Part shown: piece by piece, positions 7,868-15,947 of the stretch | Layout of the letters: each line of letters begins with the position of its first letter | Numbering within the stretch: position 1 is the stretch's first letter | NCBI GenBank assembly: GCA_016866785.1 | Contig: VGLH01000038.1 | Coordinates: 1-32,998 of the forward strand | Length of the DNA stretch: 32,998 nucleotides | Direction: 5' to 3' | Origin: Candidatus Poribacteria bacterium | Lineage (GTDB): Bacteria; Poribacteria; WGA-4E; GCA-2687025 | Made by a program: the position numbers and the translations under genes | Notes under the pieces: generated by a model | Told to the model about the DNA's origin: nothing | The model's database searches: none | What the model saw: the letters and a program-made list of their open reading frames with translations, nothing else

Positions 7868-9322
7868 TCACGCGGTTGCGCTGGTCGACGCCTTCGAACG
7901 TACGATGAGAGCCATATCGCCTTCGCGAACGACGCGGTCGTACGGAGGGTTCACGGTCACGGTCGTCTTAGACCCCTGGGTCTGGGTCGTGATGCCGGCG
8001 TCGGCAATCGCTTCTTGGATGACCTCGATGATATACGGATCGCCGCCGCGCATTGCCGTATCGAGCCCAAAGCCCGCTTCCTCAGCCACGATCGCGAGCA
8101 AGACGCCCCGATGCTCCGTCCGGACGTGGGCGACCAAGTCCTCCGTAGTCCGCCCGACGATTTGGCTCGGGACGGCGATGACCACGAACTCCGCTGATCC
8201 GTCAAGCGCGATCAACGCCCGTAGGGCCTGAGGAACGCCGGGAGCCGTGACGTGGGCAGCAAGCAGCTCGGAGATGTATTCGTTGGTCACGACCACGTCA
8301 TCGACCATGGCGCGACGAAGGTTGGGAACCCGCTCGGCTTCCATCACGTGGGCGTAAACCTTCACTACGGGAGCCATATCCTTGATGATCACGGTCGCGT
8401 CGATGGTCTTGCTATCATCGGGTGGAGTGCCGTCGGACGCGTCGGGCACGATGATGACTTGGCGCGCGCGTCGGACGGCAGCACGGTTCAGGTCCTCCTC
8501 GCGGCCGATGTTGCCGCGAACGAACCTCAGCTCCAGGTTCCCGTAACCGCGGAGCTGTAGCTCCATCGACTCCTCGGTCTTCTCATTGATGATGACCACC
8601 TGTCGCCTCGTCTGGGAGCGGGAGTCGATGGCTCCCAGGATCCGCGGTGCCATCTCGTTCCATCCGCAGAAGACAATGTGGTCCTGCCACTCGAGCTCGC
8701 GCTCGCGCTGCTGTTCCTGGATCCGCCGCGCGACAAGCACGGATGATGCCGTCGCTGTGAAGGACGAGATCAGGACGATGCCGCTGAACATCAGGAGAAC
8801 AGCCACCGTACGGCCGCCTCGGGTGCGCGGATACTTGTCGCCGTATCCGACGGTCGTCATCGTCACGAAGCCCCACCACACGGCGTCGTTGACGTTCGCA
8901 TACATGCCGTGGTCGATGACACGGATCGACTCGTACCCGGCAACCTTGAGCCGCTCGAGCGCCGACTCATCGATGTCTTGACCCTTCTCGAGCACTACCT
9001 CTCCCGACGCGTCGGTGTAGCGCTTCGCAGAAGTCGTGCCGACGATGTTCCCGTCGTCCAATGCCATCGTGCGCCGTGACTCGAATATGTAGCAGCCGAT
9101 GGCGGCGATGACGACTGCCATCACGATGAGCCCCAGCAGTCGACCGAAGGGCCAGAGCGCCTCGATGATCGCGTCGACCACGATGGCTCGGTCCTGACCG
9201 AGCACGGGCGTCAGAGCTCGCGTGATCGGCGGGATCCGAGTCTCCGGTCCGCCGGGCGCGACGGCAGGTTTCGGCCGCTCGGGAGCCGCTGCAACGGGTG
9301 CCGAGGCATTCTCGTCGTTCAT
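7868..9322 (-). CDS. Two-TM potassium channel with RCK (TrkA-N/TrkA-C) domains
   Basis: A 484-residue MthK-like ion channel. After a Pro/Ala-rich cytoplasmic N-terminus come TM1 (about residues 61-80), a pore helix, the selectivity filter TVGYGD at 157-162 and TM2 (about 173-195). A charged linker follows, then an RCK domain starting at HIVFCGWNEMAPRIL (about 215) and a TrkA-C-like domain (SAEFVVIAVPSQIVGRTTEDL onward). The nucleotide-binding glycine motif is replaced by CGWNE, as in some ligand-gated or regulator-only RCKs. The TM1-pore loop is unusually long. Residues 85-143 include YTDASGEVVLEKGQDIDESALERL and KVAGYESIRVI, which look like a small folded extracytoplasmic domain rather than a turret. 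The start has a good GAGGA ribosome-binding site. The gene is followed closely by a cNMP-binding protein. Confidence 0.9.
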   Translation of the reverse strand: MNDENASAPVAAAPERPKPAVAPGGPETRIPPITRALTPVLGQDRAIVVDAIIEALWPFGRLLGLIVMAVVIAAIGCYIFESRRTMALDDGNIVGTTSAKRYTDASGEVVLEKGQDIDESALERLKVAGYESIRVIDHGMYANVNDAVWWGFVTMTTVGYGDKYPRTRGGRTVAVLLMFSGIVLISSFTATASSVLVARRIQEQQRERELEWQDHIVFCGWNEMAPRILGAIDSRSQTRRQVVIINEKTEESMELQLRGYGNLELRFVRGNIGREEDLNRAAVRRARQVIIVPDASDGTPPDDSKTIDATVIIKDMAPVVKVYAHVMEAERVPNLRRAMVDDVVVTNEYISELLAAHVTAPGVPQALRALIALDGSAEFVVIAVPSQIVGRTTEDLVAHVRTEHRGVLLAIVAEEAGFGLDTAMRGGDPYIIEVIQEAIADAGITTQTQGSKTTVTVNPPYDRVVREGDMALIVRSKASTSATA

Positions 9323-9361
9323 GGCTATCCTCAGGATCTGCAGTCGATACGGGGCTCGCGC

Positions 9362-10018
9362 CTACGCAAGCGCGCCAACCGCCCGAAGCCATGCAACCGC
9401 CATCAGCATATGTCCGGGCGGCAAGGGATGCACGCCATCTCCGGTCCACGCGAACCCGGGCCGGCCTGCGATCGCCGTACGGAATGCGTTCCGGATCGGC
9501 ACGATGATCGCGTCGAACTCCTCGGCGAATTCGTGGATCGCTTGATTGTACATTTCGAGATAGCGGTTGGTGTCGTTCTCGAGGTCTTCGCCGATGACCG
9601 ATGTCTCCATCAGAATCAGCTTCGCCTTCGTCCGGGCGCGAGTCCGCTCAAGCAGCCCGCGATAGAGCCGGCGATAGTCCTCAATGGCGACCGCGTGCTC
9701 GACCAGCCCGGCAAAGCGCCGCCACACGTCGTTGATCCCTATCGAGACCGAAATCCAGTCGGGATATAGCGCGATGACGTCCTCATCCCAGCGCTTGTCG
9801 AGCTCGATGGCGCGATCGCCGCTGTTCCCGTGGTTCACGATGCGTACCGAACGCTCCGGGTGGAGAACAGCGAGCAGGTCGGCGATCTGCGCCACGTATC
9901 CGCCGCCGAGGCTGCGCGCGCTGTCGCCGCGCCATCCTGCGTCGGTGATGCTGTCTCCCATGAAGACGACGGTCTCGCCATGCTGCAGGATCAAGCCTCG
10001 TGATGGATCGGGATTCAT
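9362..10018 (-). CDS. SGNH/GDSL-type hydrolase
   Basis: A 218-residue lipase/acylhydrolase of the SGNH fold. Block I is MGDSITD (nucleophile Ser23), block II VNHGNSGD, block III GIND (Asn96) and block V DGVHP (Asp194/His197), so the catalytic set is complete. There is no signal peptide, so it should act in the cytoplasm, probably as a deacylase on sugar or small esters; the substrate cannot be read. The ATG at 10018 was preferred to an in-frame start at 10090 because homology begins just after it and GAGGTGA lies immediately upstream. It lies 39 bases upstream of the channel gene on the same strand and probably leads that transcript from the promoter at 10126-10154. Confidence 0.88.
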   Translation of the reverse strand: MNPDPSRGLILQHGETVVFMGDSITDAGWRGDSARSLGGGYVAQIADLLAVLHPERSVRIVNHGNSGDRAIELDKRWDEDVIALYPDWISVSIGINDVWRRFAGLVEHAVAIEDYRRLYRGLLERTRARTKAKLILMETSVIGEDLENDTNRYLEMYNQAIHEFAEEFDAIIVPIRNAFRTAIAGRPGFAWTGDGVHPLPPGHMLMAVAWLRAVGALA

Positions 10019-10125
10019 GTCACCTCGTCCATTGCCGCTCGTGGCGCCCCGGCACCGTTGCCGTTGGAGCCAGACGATGACGCGCGACACAACGTCGCGC
10101 CTTCGCCGGTTTGCTGCCCGCGTGC

Positions 10126-10154
10126 ACGATACGACTAGTTGCTGGGGACGTCAA
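10126..10154 (-). promoter_or_regulatory. Candidate sigma70-type promoter for the SGNH-hydrolase/channel genes
   Basis: On the minus strand TTGACG (10149-10154) and TATCGT (10126-10131) are spaced by exactly 17 bases, about 108 bases upstream of the SGNH ATG. Matches are five of six and four of six. The site lies in the gap between the glutamyl-tRNA reductase stop and the next gene, so it separates the heme operon from the genes downstream. Confidence 0.45.
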
Positions 10155-10192
10155 GACGCGGTAGCGCCCGACGGGACGCGACGGAAAGCGGA

Positions 10193-11452
10193 CTAGGTGT
10201 GGCACGACAGGCCGAACACCGCCGCGAGAAGCTCGAGCTTCTCGCGGTCCTGGGGATCATTGGGGTCCATCGCCTTCAGGGCGAGCGTGGGCCGATGGAG
10301 CAGTTTCGCGACAATCCGGCGCGACGCTTCGTCGGCAGCATCCCATTCGAGATCGCTCAGTTTGGACCGGAGCCGCTTGAGCTCCTCTTGACGAATCTCC
10401 TCAAACTGCGCTCGGAAGTCCTTGACGGTCTGCATGAGCGGTCGAGATCGATGCCACGTCGCGAGTTGAGCCGTTTCCCGAGCGATGATCGCCTCTGCCT
10501 GCGGGAGCTCCGCGCGGCGGCGGTCCAGGTTCTGATCCACGACGATCCGCAGGTCGTCCATCGCATACAATCGCACATCGCTGAGCGAGCGAACGTCGGG
10601 ATCGACGTTCCGCGGATGGGCGAGGTCGATGAGGACGACAGGGTGGTTCCTCTGTGCCATGATCGGGGCGAGCATCGAAGCGTCGACTACGGGAGCCGAC
10701 GAGGACGTTGCGCAGACCACACCGTCGGCGCGAGCGAGCAAGGACTCGATCCCCGACATGGTCATGGGCGTTGCGCCGTGTTCCCCGGCAAGCCGTTCAG
10801 CACGGCTCTGCGAACGGCTGACGACCGTCAACTCGAGCGGCGACGCCTTGCCGAGGTAGGTGACGACTTGCTGAGCGATCTCGCCGGTCCCGATTAGCAC
10901 GAGGCGCTTTGACGAGAGCGGGCCCAGCTCGCGAGCTAGCATATCGGACGATGCCGACGCCAACGAGATGGAGCCGACGCCGATGGCAGTGTCCGTGCGA
11001 ACGCGCTTCACGACGTGCATGCAGCGGTGAAACACCTCGCTCATGAACACGCCGACGGCTCCGCACTGCCGAGCCACGTCGAACGACAGCTTCACCTGTC
11101 CGAGGATCTCGGGCTCGCCGAGCACCAGCGAATCCAGTCCGCTCGCAACGCGGAACAGGTGACCGATCGCATCCTCGTCTCGACGTTCGTACCAGTACGT
11201 CTCGTCGTTCACGATCTCCGGGTCCACGAAGCGCTGGAGCACCCTCGACATGACGGGCGAGTGGCTCAGCGAATCGCCTCCGGCGATGTAGAACTCCGTC
11301 CGGTTGCACGTCGTCAGAACGAGGGCTTCCGGCACGCCCCCTTCCGAGAAGGCGTCGAAGATCCGGGCGAGCTCGTCCACCTGGAACGCGAGCTGCTCCC
11401 GAACCTCGACGGGTGCCGTGTTGTGGTTCATCCCGCGCACATAACAATGCAC
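10193..11452 (-). CDS. hemA: Glutamyl-tRNA reductase
   Basis: A 419-residue GluTR that reduces glutamyl-tRNA to glutamate-1-semialdehyde with NADPH, the first committed step of C5 tetrapyrrole synthesis. The N-terminal catalytic domain shows GMNHNTAPVEVREQ and the nucleophilic Cys49 in VLTTCNRTE. GEPEILGQVK follows, then the NADPH domain (KRLVLIGTGEIAQQV, SRSQSRAERLAGEHG) and a C-terminal helical dimerisation region. Start: GTG at 11452, because the family begins one strand before the GxNHxTAP motif and a GGGAG ribosome-binding site lies seven bases upstream. The frame stays open further upstream, but that extension overlaps the preceding gene and is not homologous. It is the last gene of the heme operon and would feed both siroheme and heme branches. 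Confidence 0.96.
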   Translation of the reverse strand: MHCYVRGMNHNTAPVEVREQLAFQVDELARIFDAFSEGGVPEALVLTTCNRTEFYIAGGDSLSHSPVMSRVLQRFVDPEIVNDETYWYERRDEDAIGHLFRVASGLDSLVLGEPEILGQVKLSFDVARQCGAVGVFMSEVFHRCMHVVKRVRTDTAIGVGSISLASASSDMLARELGPLSSKRLVLIGTGEIAQQVVTYLGKASPLELTVVSRSQSRAERLAGEHGATPMTMSGIESLLARADGVVCATSSSAPVVDASMLAPIMAQRNHPVVLIDLAHPRNVDPDVRSLSDVRLYAMDDLRIVVDQNLDRRRAELPQAEAIIARETAQLATWHRSRPLMQTVKDFRAQFEEIRQEELKRLRSKLSDLEWDAADEASRRIVAKLLHRPTLALKAMDPNDPQDREKLELLAAVFGLSCHT

Positions 11453-11529
11453 GTCTTTGCTCCCGGTCCGGCGTATGGACCTCTCCGAGGAGCCACCCGC
11501 CCCAGTCGCGCCCAGCGCCTGGCGCGCGT

Positions 11530-12591
11530 TCAGTCGGCGGATGCCGCCTCCAACTGGGCATCCGATCGGTGCTGTCGCAGCCACGTCTCGTATGCGCCCG
11601 TGAAGTACTGGAGCCGTATCTTCTTGAACTCCCGGACGCTGTAAAGCATCGCGTAGTCCGTGATACCGGTCTTGTCGCTGATCGCCGCCGCAACTGCCTC
11701 GCAGTCCTCTCGCGACCGCGCATGGATCATCGAGAAGACGCTGTAGGGCCAATCCTCGTACGTGGGGCGGCGGTAGCAGTGACTGACATTCCGAAAGCCA
11801 GCCATAATCTCTCCGGCTGCTTCGCACTGCTCCGCAGGAACCACCCACACGCCCATCGCATTCACATTGTAGCCAGCCGCTTGGTGGCGCAAGATCGCGG
11901 CGAACCGCCGCATCACCTTGCGCGCGGCGAGATCGTCTGCCATCGCGAACAGCTCGGATGGGCTCATGCCGAGCTCGGATGCAGGCTGCGCAAACGGCGT
12001 CGTGCAGTATTCCATGTTGCGCTGCATGACGCGGACGAACGCGCATTCCTGCGCAGTGAGCTCACTCGCCTGGTGTTTCACGTCGCGTCGGAACCCCTTG
12101 TCGCTCGAGGTCGCCGTCGCCGCCATCGTTCCGGTCATGTCGAGCTTCACGCCGATCTTGTAGAGAACCAGGGTCGGCAGCATCCGGTACGTGCATCCCG
12201 ACTCCTCGGCGATGGTCTGGACGTCGTCCTCCGGTTCGTATCCCGGCGGCACGGCGATTGTGAACCACAGGTTGTACGGGTGATCCCGCTCGTAGTTGTG
12301 GCTCACGCCCGGATGCCGATTGATGATGCGAACCGCGTCCATGAGGCGCTCGGGCGGCGCTTTGAACGCCACGAGGCTGCTCTTGTATCCGAGCGACCGC
12401 GTGTCGAAGATCGCCCCGATCTGCCGGATAATCAGCTCACGACGGAGCTGAATCGTTCGGTCCAGCGCCTCTTCTTCGGTTATCCCGACCTGCGCCCCGA
12501 TCGCCGAGAACGGTCGTTCGACGAGCGGGAAGCTTTCCTGGAGGGCATTCAGAAGCAATCCATCGCGTTCGCTCAGCGAAGCCGTCGCCAT
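11530..12591 (-). CDS. Fused AhbA-AhbB / NirDL-type siroheme decarboxylase
   Basis: A 353-residue protein made of two tandem Lrp/AsnC-like halves. The N-terminal half (about 1-165) has a winged-helix region, then IGAIFDTRSLGYKSSLVA and HNYERDHPYNLWFTI. The C-terminal half has MRRFAAILRHQAAGYNVNAMG, HCYRRPTYEDWPYSVFSMIH and SVREFKKIRLQYF. These match the AhbA and AhbB (NirD/L/G/H) subfamilies, which decarboxylate siroheme to 12,18-didecarboxysiroheme on the alternative heme or heme d1 route. The two are usually separate subunits, and here they are joined. The ATG at 12591 overlaps the upstream HemQ-like stop as TGATG and has GGGAGG six bases upstream. A regulatory role for this fold is possible, but the heme-gene context favours the enzyme. 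Confidence 0.85.
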   Translation of the reverse strand: MATASLSERDGLLLNALQESFPLVERPFSAIGAQVGITEEEALDRTIQLRRELIIRQIGAIFDTRSLGYKSSLVAFKAPPERLMDAVRIINRHPGVSHNYERDHPYNLWFTIAVPPGYEPEDDVQTIAEESGCTYRMLPTLVLYKIGVKLDMTGTMAATATSSDKGFRRDVKHQASELTAQECAFVRVMQRNMEYCTTPFAQPASELGMSPSELFAMADDLAARKVMRRFAAILRHQAAGYNVNAMGVWVVPAEQCEAAGEIMAGFRNVSHCYRRPTYEDWPYSVFSMIHARSREDCEAVAAAISDKTGITDYAMLYSVREFKKIRLQYFTGAYETWLRQHRSDAQLEAASAD

Positions 12592-13334
12592 CAAGAGCCT
12601 CCCAGGCTGTCGAGCACCGAGTCTATCTCACCGGCGATGCATGTGAAGATGGGCGTATCGCGCTCCGTGTACCGGCTCCCTTCGGACCCGCGCAGCTCCT
12701 GAACCAGGTCGAGGAAGTCCTCCAAGTGGTCCGTCTCGAACGCGACGACGAACTCCTGGTCGTCCAAGCCGAACGAGTAGGTCGTGTTCAGCTTGACGCT
12801 CTGGTACTTGTGGCCGATCTCGATGTGCTCGTTCATCATCCCCTGGCGAGCGTGTGGCGTCAGCAGGTACCACGCGCGCGTCTTGACGAACGGGTAGACG
12901 ACGAGGTACTTGGCGTCGGTCACGTGGATCTCGAGCCGGTTCCCTTCCTGCCCAGCGTGGATGTGACGGTCGACGTAGACCGACCGCTTCGTCATCGACA
13001 GGTAGGAATGCCGCGTCGTTACATAGGCTCCCAAGGCGGTCTTCGCCAGGGCTGTGGACATCTCCGTGAAGTCCTCGAGCCGATAGCTGATCCGCCACAG
13101 CAGGAAGTCGCAGTCGGCGCGCAGACCGAACAGCGTGTAGGGGTAGACCAGGAAGCGCTGGGAGAACTCGTGGTAGACCGCCTGCCACTCCTCCAGCCCG
13201 CGTTGGCGTTCCTCCTTCGGGAGTCGGCGCCAGGCAGGATCGACTTGGTAGAAGGCGAAGTTCACGAACTGGCGAGGTTGAGACTCGGAAGCAGCGGCTT
13301 CTTGGCGACCGGGTCGTTCTGCCATGGGTCTCAT
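12591..13334 (-). CDS. hemQ: Chlorite-dismutase-family heme protein, HemQ/ChdC-like
   Basis: A 247-residue member of the Cld/HemQ family. HemQ oxidatively decarboxylates Fe-coproporphyrin III to heme b. Key positions are readable in the C-terminal half: VVYPFVK supplies the radical-site Tyr147 and Lys151, and MMNEHIEIGHKY supplies the proximal heme ligand His170. The position equivalent to the distal Gln of Firmicute HemQ is Leu182 (SVKLNTTYSFG) and it is not the Arg of true chlorite dismutases, so chlorite breakdown is unlikely. ATGA overlap with the upstream reductase and TGATG overlap with the Ahb-like gene show translational coupling. Start 13334 was kept because of the overlap, but Met4 is also possible. 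With the Ahb-like neighbour it may finish a siroheme-derived heme route. Confidence 0.82.
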   Translation of the reverse strand: MRPMAERPGRQEAAASESQPRQFVNFAFYQVDPAWRRLPKEERQRGLEEWQAVYHEFSQRFLVYPYTLFGLRADCDFLLWRISYRLEDFTEMSTALAKTALGAYVTTRHSYLSMTKRSVYVDRHIHAGQEGNRLEIHVTDAKYLVVYPFVKTRAWYLLTPHARQGMMNEHIEIGHKYQSVKLNTTYSFGLDDQEFVVAFETDHLEDFLDLVQELRGSEGSRYTERDTPIFTCIAGEIDSVLDSLGGS

Positions 13335-14392
13335 GTGCCAGCCCCCGACGCCTCGCCAAGCAACACCTGCGCTTCGGGCGAGTCTTCGCTCACGCCCTTG
13401 AAATCCATCACCGGCTCCTCTACGCCGAAGTTGTCGGCGTAGAGGGCGTCGAGACTACCCAGCTCCTCCGGGGTCAGATCGTCACACTCCGGCGCGGCGG
13501 CGAACTCGTCGAGCTGTTCGGGCGTGTAGATATTGGGAAGTGTCGTCATGACGATGGGCTGGGCAAGCAGGAACTTGAGAGCCATCTGCCCGATGGTCGC
13601 GGCGCGTCCTTCAGTGAGAAAGCCGACGGTCTCGAGCTTACGCAGGCCGTTCTCCAGCCAGTAGCGGGGCCGATGGCGTCGATGGTCGCCCTTGGGAAAG
13701 ACCGTGTCGCGTGTGTACCTGCCCTCGAGCAGACCCGACGAATGCGTCACGCGAACCAGAATGCCGGTCTGAGTCTCTGCCCCGGTCTCGGTGAGTTCAC
13801 GCCCCGGATACTGCTCGAACAGATTGTTGATGAGCTGCATCGAAGTCAGATTGCGGCGTCGCATCGCCGCCTTGCCCTCTACGAGCCACCCGTTGGAGGG
13901 GCCCAACGCGCCGCCGTAGGCTCGGATTTTCCCCTCGGCTACCAGGTCGTCCAACGTACTGTAGATGTCGTCGTTGAGGACGGAGTCCATCTTCAGGTTG
14001 TGGACCTGGTAGAGGTCGATCACATCGGTCTCCAGGCGCTTCAGACTATGTTCGCACGCGTAGCGCATGTAGTCTGGATGCCAGTTCTGCGGCAGTTCGC
14101 GCTGCCCTCGCGGCCCATCGCCGTATCCGTAGAAGTCGTAGCCGAACTTCGTCCCGATGACCACCTCGCCGCGGCAGTCGCGGAATGCGCCCGCGACGAG
14201 CGTCTCACCACGCCCGTTTCCATAGGTATCTGCCGTGTCGAAGTAGGTGATGCCCAAGTCGTGTGCGCGTCTCAGGAATGAGACCGCCTCGGCGTCGGTG
14301 TAATCGCCCCACCATCCCGCGCTGAGTGTCCATACGCCGAAACCAACCTCCGAGACGGTGATGTCCGTCTTCGGGAACGTGCGATACTTCAT
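13331..14392 (-). CDS. Aldo/keto reductase, first gene of heme operon
   Basis: A 353-residue NAD(P)H-dependent aldo/keto reductase with a TIM barrel. The catalytic tetrad is visible as Asp52 and Tyr57 (FDTADTYGNG), Lys82 (IGTKFG) and His131 (YQVHN). The NADP-binding C-terminal part includes PNIYTPEQLDEFAAAPE. The ATG at 14392 was chosen over an in-frame GTG twelve bases upstream because GGAGGTGA sits eight bases before the ATG. It is the promoter-proximal gene of a tightly packed operon with HemQ-like, Ahb-like and HemA genes. A role in tetrapyrrole metabolism is suggested only by that position, and the substrate is unknown. Confidence 0.92.
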   Translation of the reverse strand: MKYRTFPKTDITVSEVGFGVWTLSAGWWGDYTDAEAVSFLRRAHDLGITYFDTADTYGNGRGETLVAGAFRDCRGEVVIGTKFGYDFYGYGDGPRGQRELPQNWHPDYMRYACEHSLKRLETDVIDLYQVHNLKMDSVLNDDIYSTLDDLVAEGKIRAYGGALGPSNGWLVEGKAAMRRRNLTSMQLINNLFEQYPGRELTETGAETQTGILVRVTHSSGLLEGRYTRDTVFPKGDHRRHRPRYWLENGLRKLETVGFLTEGRAATIGQMALKFLLAQPIVMTTLPNIYTPEQLDEFAAAPECDDLTPEELGSLDALYADNFGVEEPVMDFKGVSEDSPEAQVLLGEASGAGT

Positions 14393-14485
14393 CCTCCCGG
14401 TCACCTCCGTGGACGCACCGACGGATGCCTCATGTCACCAGTCGTGTCGCGCTTCGAGCCGGTCACCACCGGCGATTTCGTTCAG

Positions 14486-14513
14486 ATTATAGCATAGCTC
14501 CCCAGCCCGGCAA
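14486..14513 (-). promoter_or_regulatory. Strong sigma70-type promoter of the heme operon
   Basis: A perfect TATAAT on the minus strand (14486-14491) is preceded by TTGCCG (14508-14513) with a 16-base spacer. The predicted start is near 14479, leaving a leader of about 90 bases. The first transcribed bases contain a perfect 6-bp hairpin with a 4-base loop (14458-14473, GCCGGT/ACCGGC) that could stabilise the mRNA or take part in regulation. The repeat element at 14532-14769 ends 18 bases upstream of the -35. Confidence 0.7.
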
Positions 14514-14531
14514 GGGAGCGCATTGCCTCAT

Positions 14532-14769
14532 CAGGGCTGTTTCATGAACGAGTCTCGCCGCTTGCTGCGCAGGTCCAACACTACCTGTCATTCTCGCGAG
14601 CCCCGCCTTCGCGGGGTCAGGAAGCGGGAATCCAGGTGCTGGGTTCCGCTTTCGCGGGAGTGACGGCGATAGAGGGTCAGCGCGTCGACGGATGCCGCAG
14701 CGCGTGGGCATCAGCCGGTTGCCTGGGGTGCAGAAGCGCGAGGCAAGGTGTGCTCATGAAACAGCCCTG
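14532..14769. mobile_element. MITE-like element with 16-bp perfect terminal inverted repeats
   Basis: CAGGGCTGTTTCATGA at 14532-14547 is repeated as its exact reverse complement at 14754-14769, bounding 238 bases with no coding frame of interest. A second, nested inverted pair of 15 bases (14585-14599 and 14652-14666, about 12 matches) encloses two small hairpins: CCCCG/CGGGG at 14601-14616 and CCGC/GCGG at 14646-14657. The inner part resembles the widespread TCATTCCCGCGAAAGCGGGAATCC-type palindromic repeats. No target-site duplication is obvious. It lies between the heme-operon promoter and the ThuA-like gene. Confidence 0.6.
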
Positions 14770-14859
14770 CTCCACAGTCGGCGGTGTTCCGCCGATCTGG
14801 GATAGGTGTCATACTGGCATCGAGTGCCGCGCATATCCGCCTACCGAAAGGAACCGACC

Positions 14860-15546
14860 ATGATCCGCACGCTGATCCTGTCCGGCGCGAACAACCACGA
14901 CTGGGCTCGATCGACTCCGTTCTGCAAGAACGTGCTGGAAGCCAGCGGGCGCTTCTCCGTGGATGTCACGACGAACCCGACGGAAGTGCTAGAGGACAAG
15001 GCGAAGCTCGCCACGTACCAGCTCCTGTTCCTCGACTACTTCGGGCCCGCCTGGTCAGAAGCCGCCCAGGCGAACTTCCTGGACGCCGTGCGCGGCGGAA
15101 CCGGCGTGACGATTCTGCACGCGGCGAACAACGGGTTCCCCGGGTGGGTCGAATTCGAAAAGCTGTGCGCGCTCTGCTGGCGCGAGGGGACGGGACACGG
15201 ACGGTTCCACTCGTTCGACGTGAAGGTCCTCGACAAGAACCATCCCGTCACGCGCGGGGTTTCCGACCTCAAGGCGCATCCCGACGAGCTCTACCACAAG
15301 CTGGTCCACATGCACGGCGCGCCGTACCACGTACTGGCGAGCGCCTACTCGGATCCGGCGACCGGCGGGACCGGGCAGAACGAGCCGATGCTCGTCGTCA
15401 AGACGTACGGCAAAGGGCGCGTGTTCCACGACATCCTGGGACACGTCTGGGCAGGCGGCGACATGACCGCGCTCGAGGACCCTCAGTTCCAGACAACGCT
15501 CCTGCGGGGATGCGAATGGGCAGCCACGGGCAACGTGGCGGATTAG
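14860..15546 (+). CDS. ThuA-like (trehalose-utilisation family) protein
   Basis: A 228-residue protein of the ThuA family, which has the class I glutamine-amidotransferase-like fold. It starts MIRTLILSGANNHDW and shows the family's HAANNGFPGW, HPVTRG, DELYH and GKGRVFHDILGH motifs. ThuA-type proteins act in sugar metabolism, on trehalose or keto-sugar intermediates, but the substrate here cannot be read. It has no signal peptide. The ATG at 14860 has GAAAGGAA eight bases upstream and begins the conserved strand, so the longer in-frame alternative from 14806 is rejected. The gene stands alone, divergent from the heme operon, and has no sugar-transport or dehydrogenase partner in the window. 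Confidence 0.88.
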   Translation: MIRTLILSGANNHDWARSTPFCKNVLEASGRFSVDVTTNPTEVLEDKAKLATYQLLFLDYFGPAWSEAAQANFLDAVRGGTGVTILHAANNGFPGWVEFEKLCALCWREGTGHGRFHSFDVKVLDKNHPVTRGVSDLKAHPDELYHKLVHMHGAPYHVLASAYSDPATGGTGQNEPMLVVKTYGKGRVFHDILGHVWAGGDMTALEDPQFQTTLLRGCEWAATGNVAD

Positions 15547-15610
15547 CCCGCCGCTATTGCCGCAGAATGCACAAGCCTTTCGCAGTCCTCATTTTTCGAC
15601 GCTACAACGC

Positions 15611-15640
15611 TTGCGGCGATTCCATTCCTGGCTGTACTAG
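15611..15640 (+). promoter_or_regulatory. Possible promoter before the cytochrome island
   Basis: TTGCGG (15611-15616) and TACTAG (15635-15640) are spaced by 18 bases in the 401-base gap ahead of the decaheme gene. Both boxes are weak. The site gains some weight from the near-perfect palindrome that begins about nine bases after the predicted start. I found no tRNA, riboswitch consensus or further gene in the rest of 15547-15947. Confidence 0.25.
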
Positions 15641-15655
15641 TGTCGTTAGGAACCC

Positions 15656-15675
15656 TACGGTGTCATGACGCCGTA
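15656..15675. promoter_or_regulatory. 20-bp near-perfect palindrome, possible operator
   Basis: TACGGTGTCATGACGCCGTA is a palindrome with one mismatched position out of ten pairs and no loop, which fits a homodimeric repressor or activator site better than a terminator. It lies 272 bases upstream of the decaheme cytochrome ATG and just downstream of a weak promoter candidate. No regulator gene for it is present in the window. Confidence 0.4.
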
Positions 15676-15947
15676 CGATGATGGGATTCGGCAACGGATT
15701 GGGACTGTGGAACCGGTTGGGCGTGCGTTGTCACGAGGGCATTCGGAGGATCGATGGGAGCGGAGTCCGGGGAGGACGTCGCATAGCCGCGCACGACGGC
15801 GACGTCGGTCGCTTGGTGGTTCACCCGGGACGCCTCGATGGAACCTGATACGCAGGCGACAGAGCTTCCCTGCGGCGAGCGCCGCGGGATCTGCTTCGCC
15901 TGAAAGCGTTGACGAGACCAACACTCCCGACGAAAGGGGACGCTAGC

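Noticed and set aside
11453-12046. N-terminal extension of glutamyl-tRNA reductase
   Set aside because: The frame is open but overlaps the Ahb-like gene out of frame and precedes the family's conserved start; the GTG at 11452 has a ribosome-binding site.
12591-13334. True chlorite dismutase
   Set aside because: The catalytic distal Arg region is not present and the gene is embedded among heme-synthesis genes, favouring a HemQ-type role.
15547-15947. Cyclic-di-GMP/cGAMP (GEMM) riboswitch before the cytochrome gene
   Set aside because: Such switches precede some Geobacter cytochromes, so I looked for the GGCAAA...GGGACGCAAAGCC core; it is not present.
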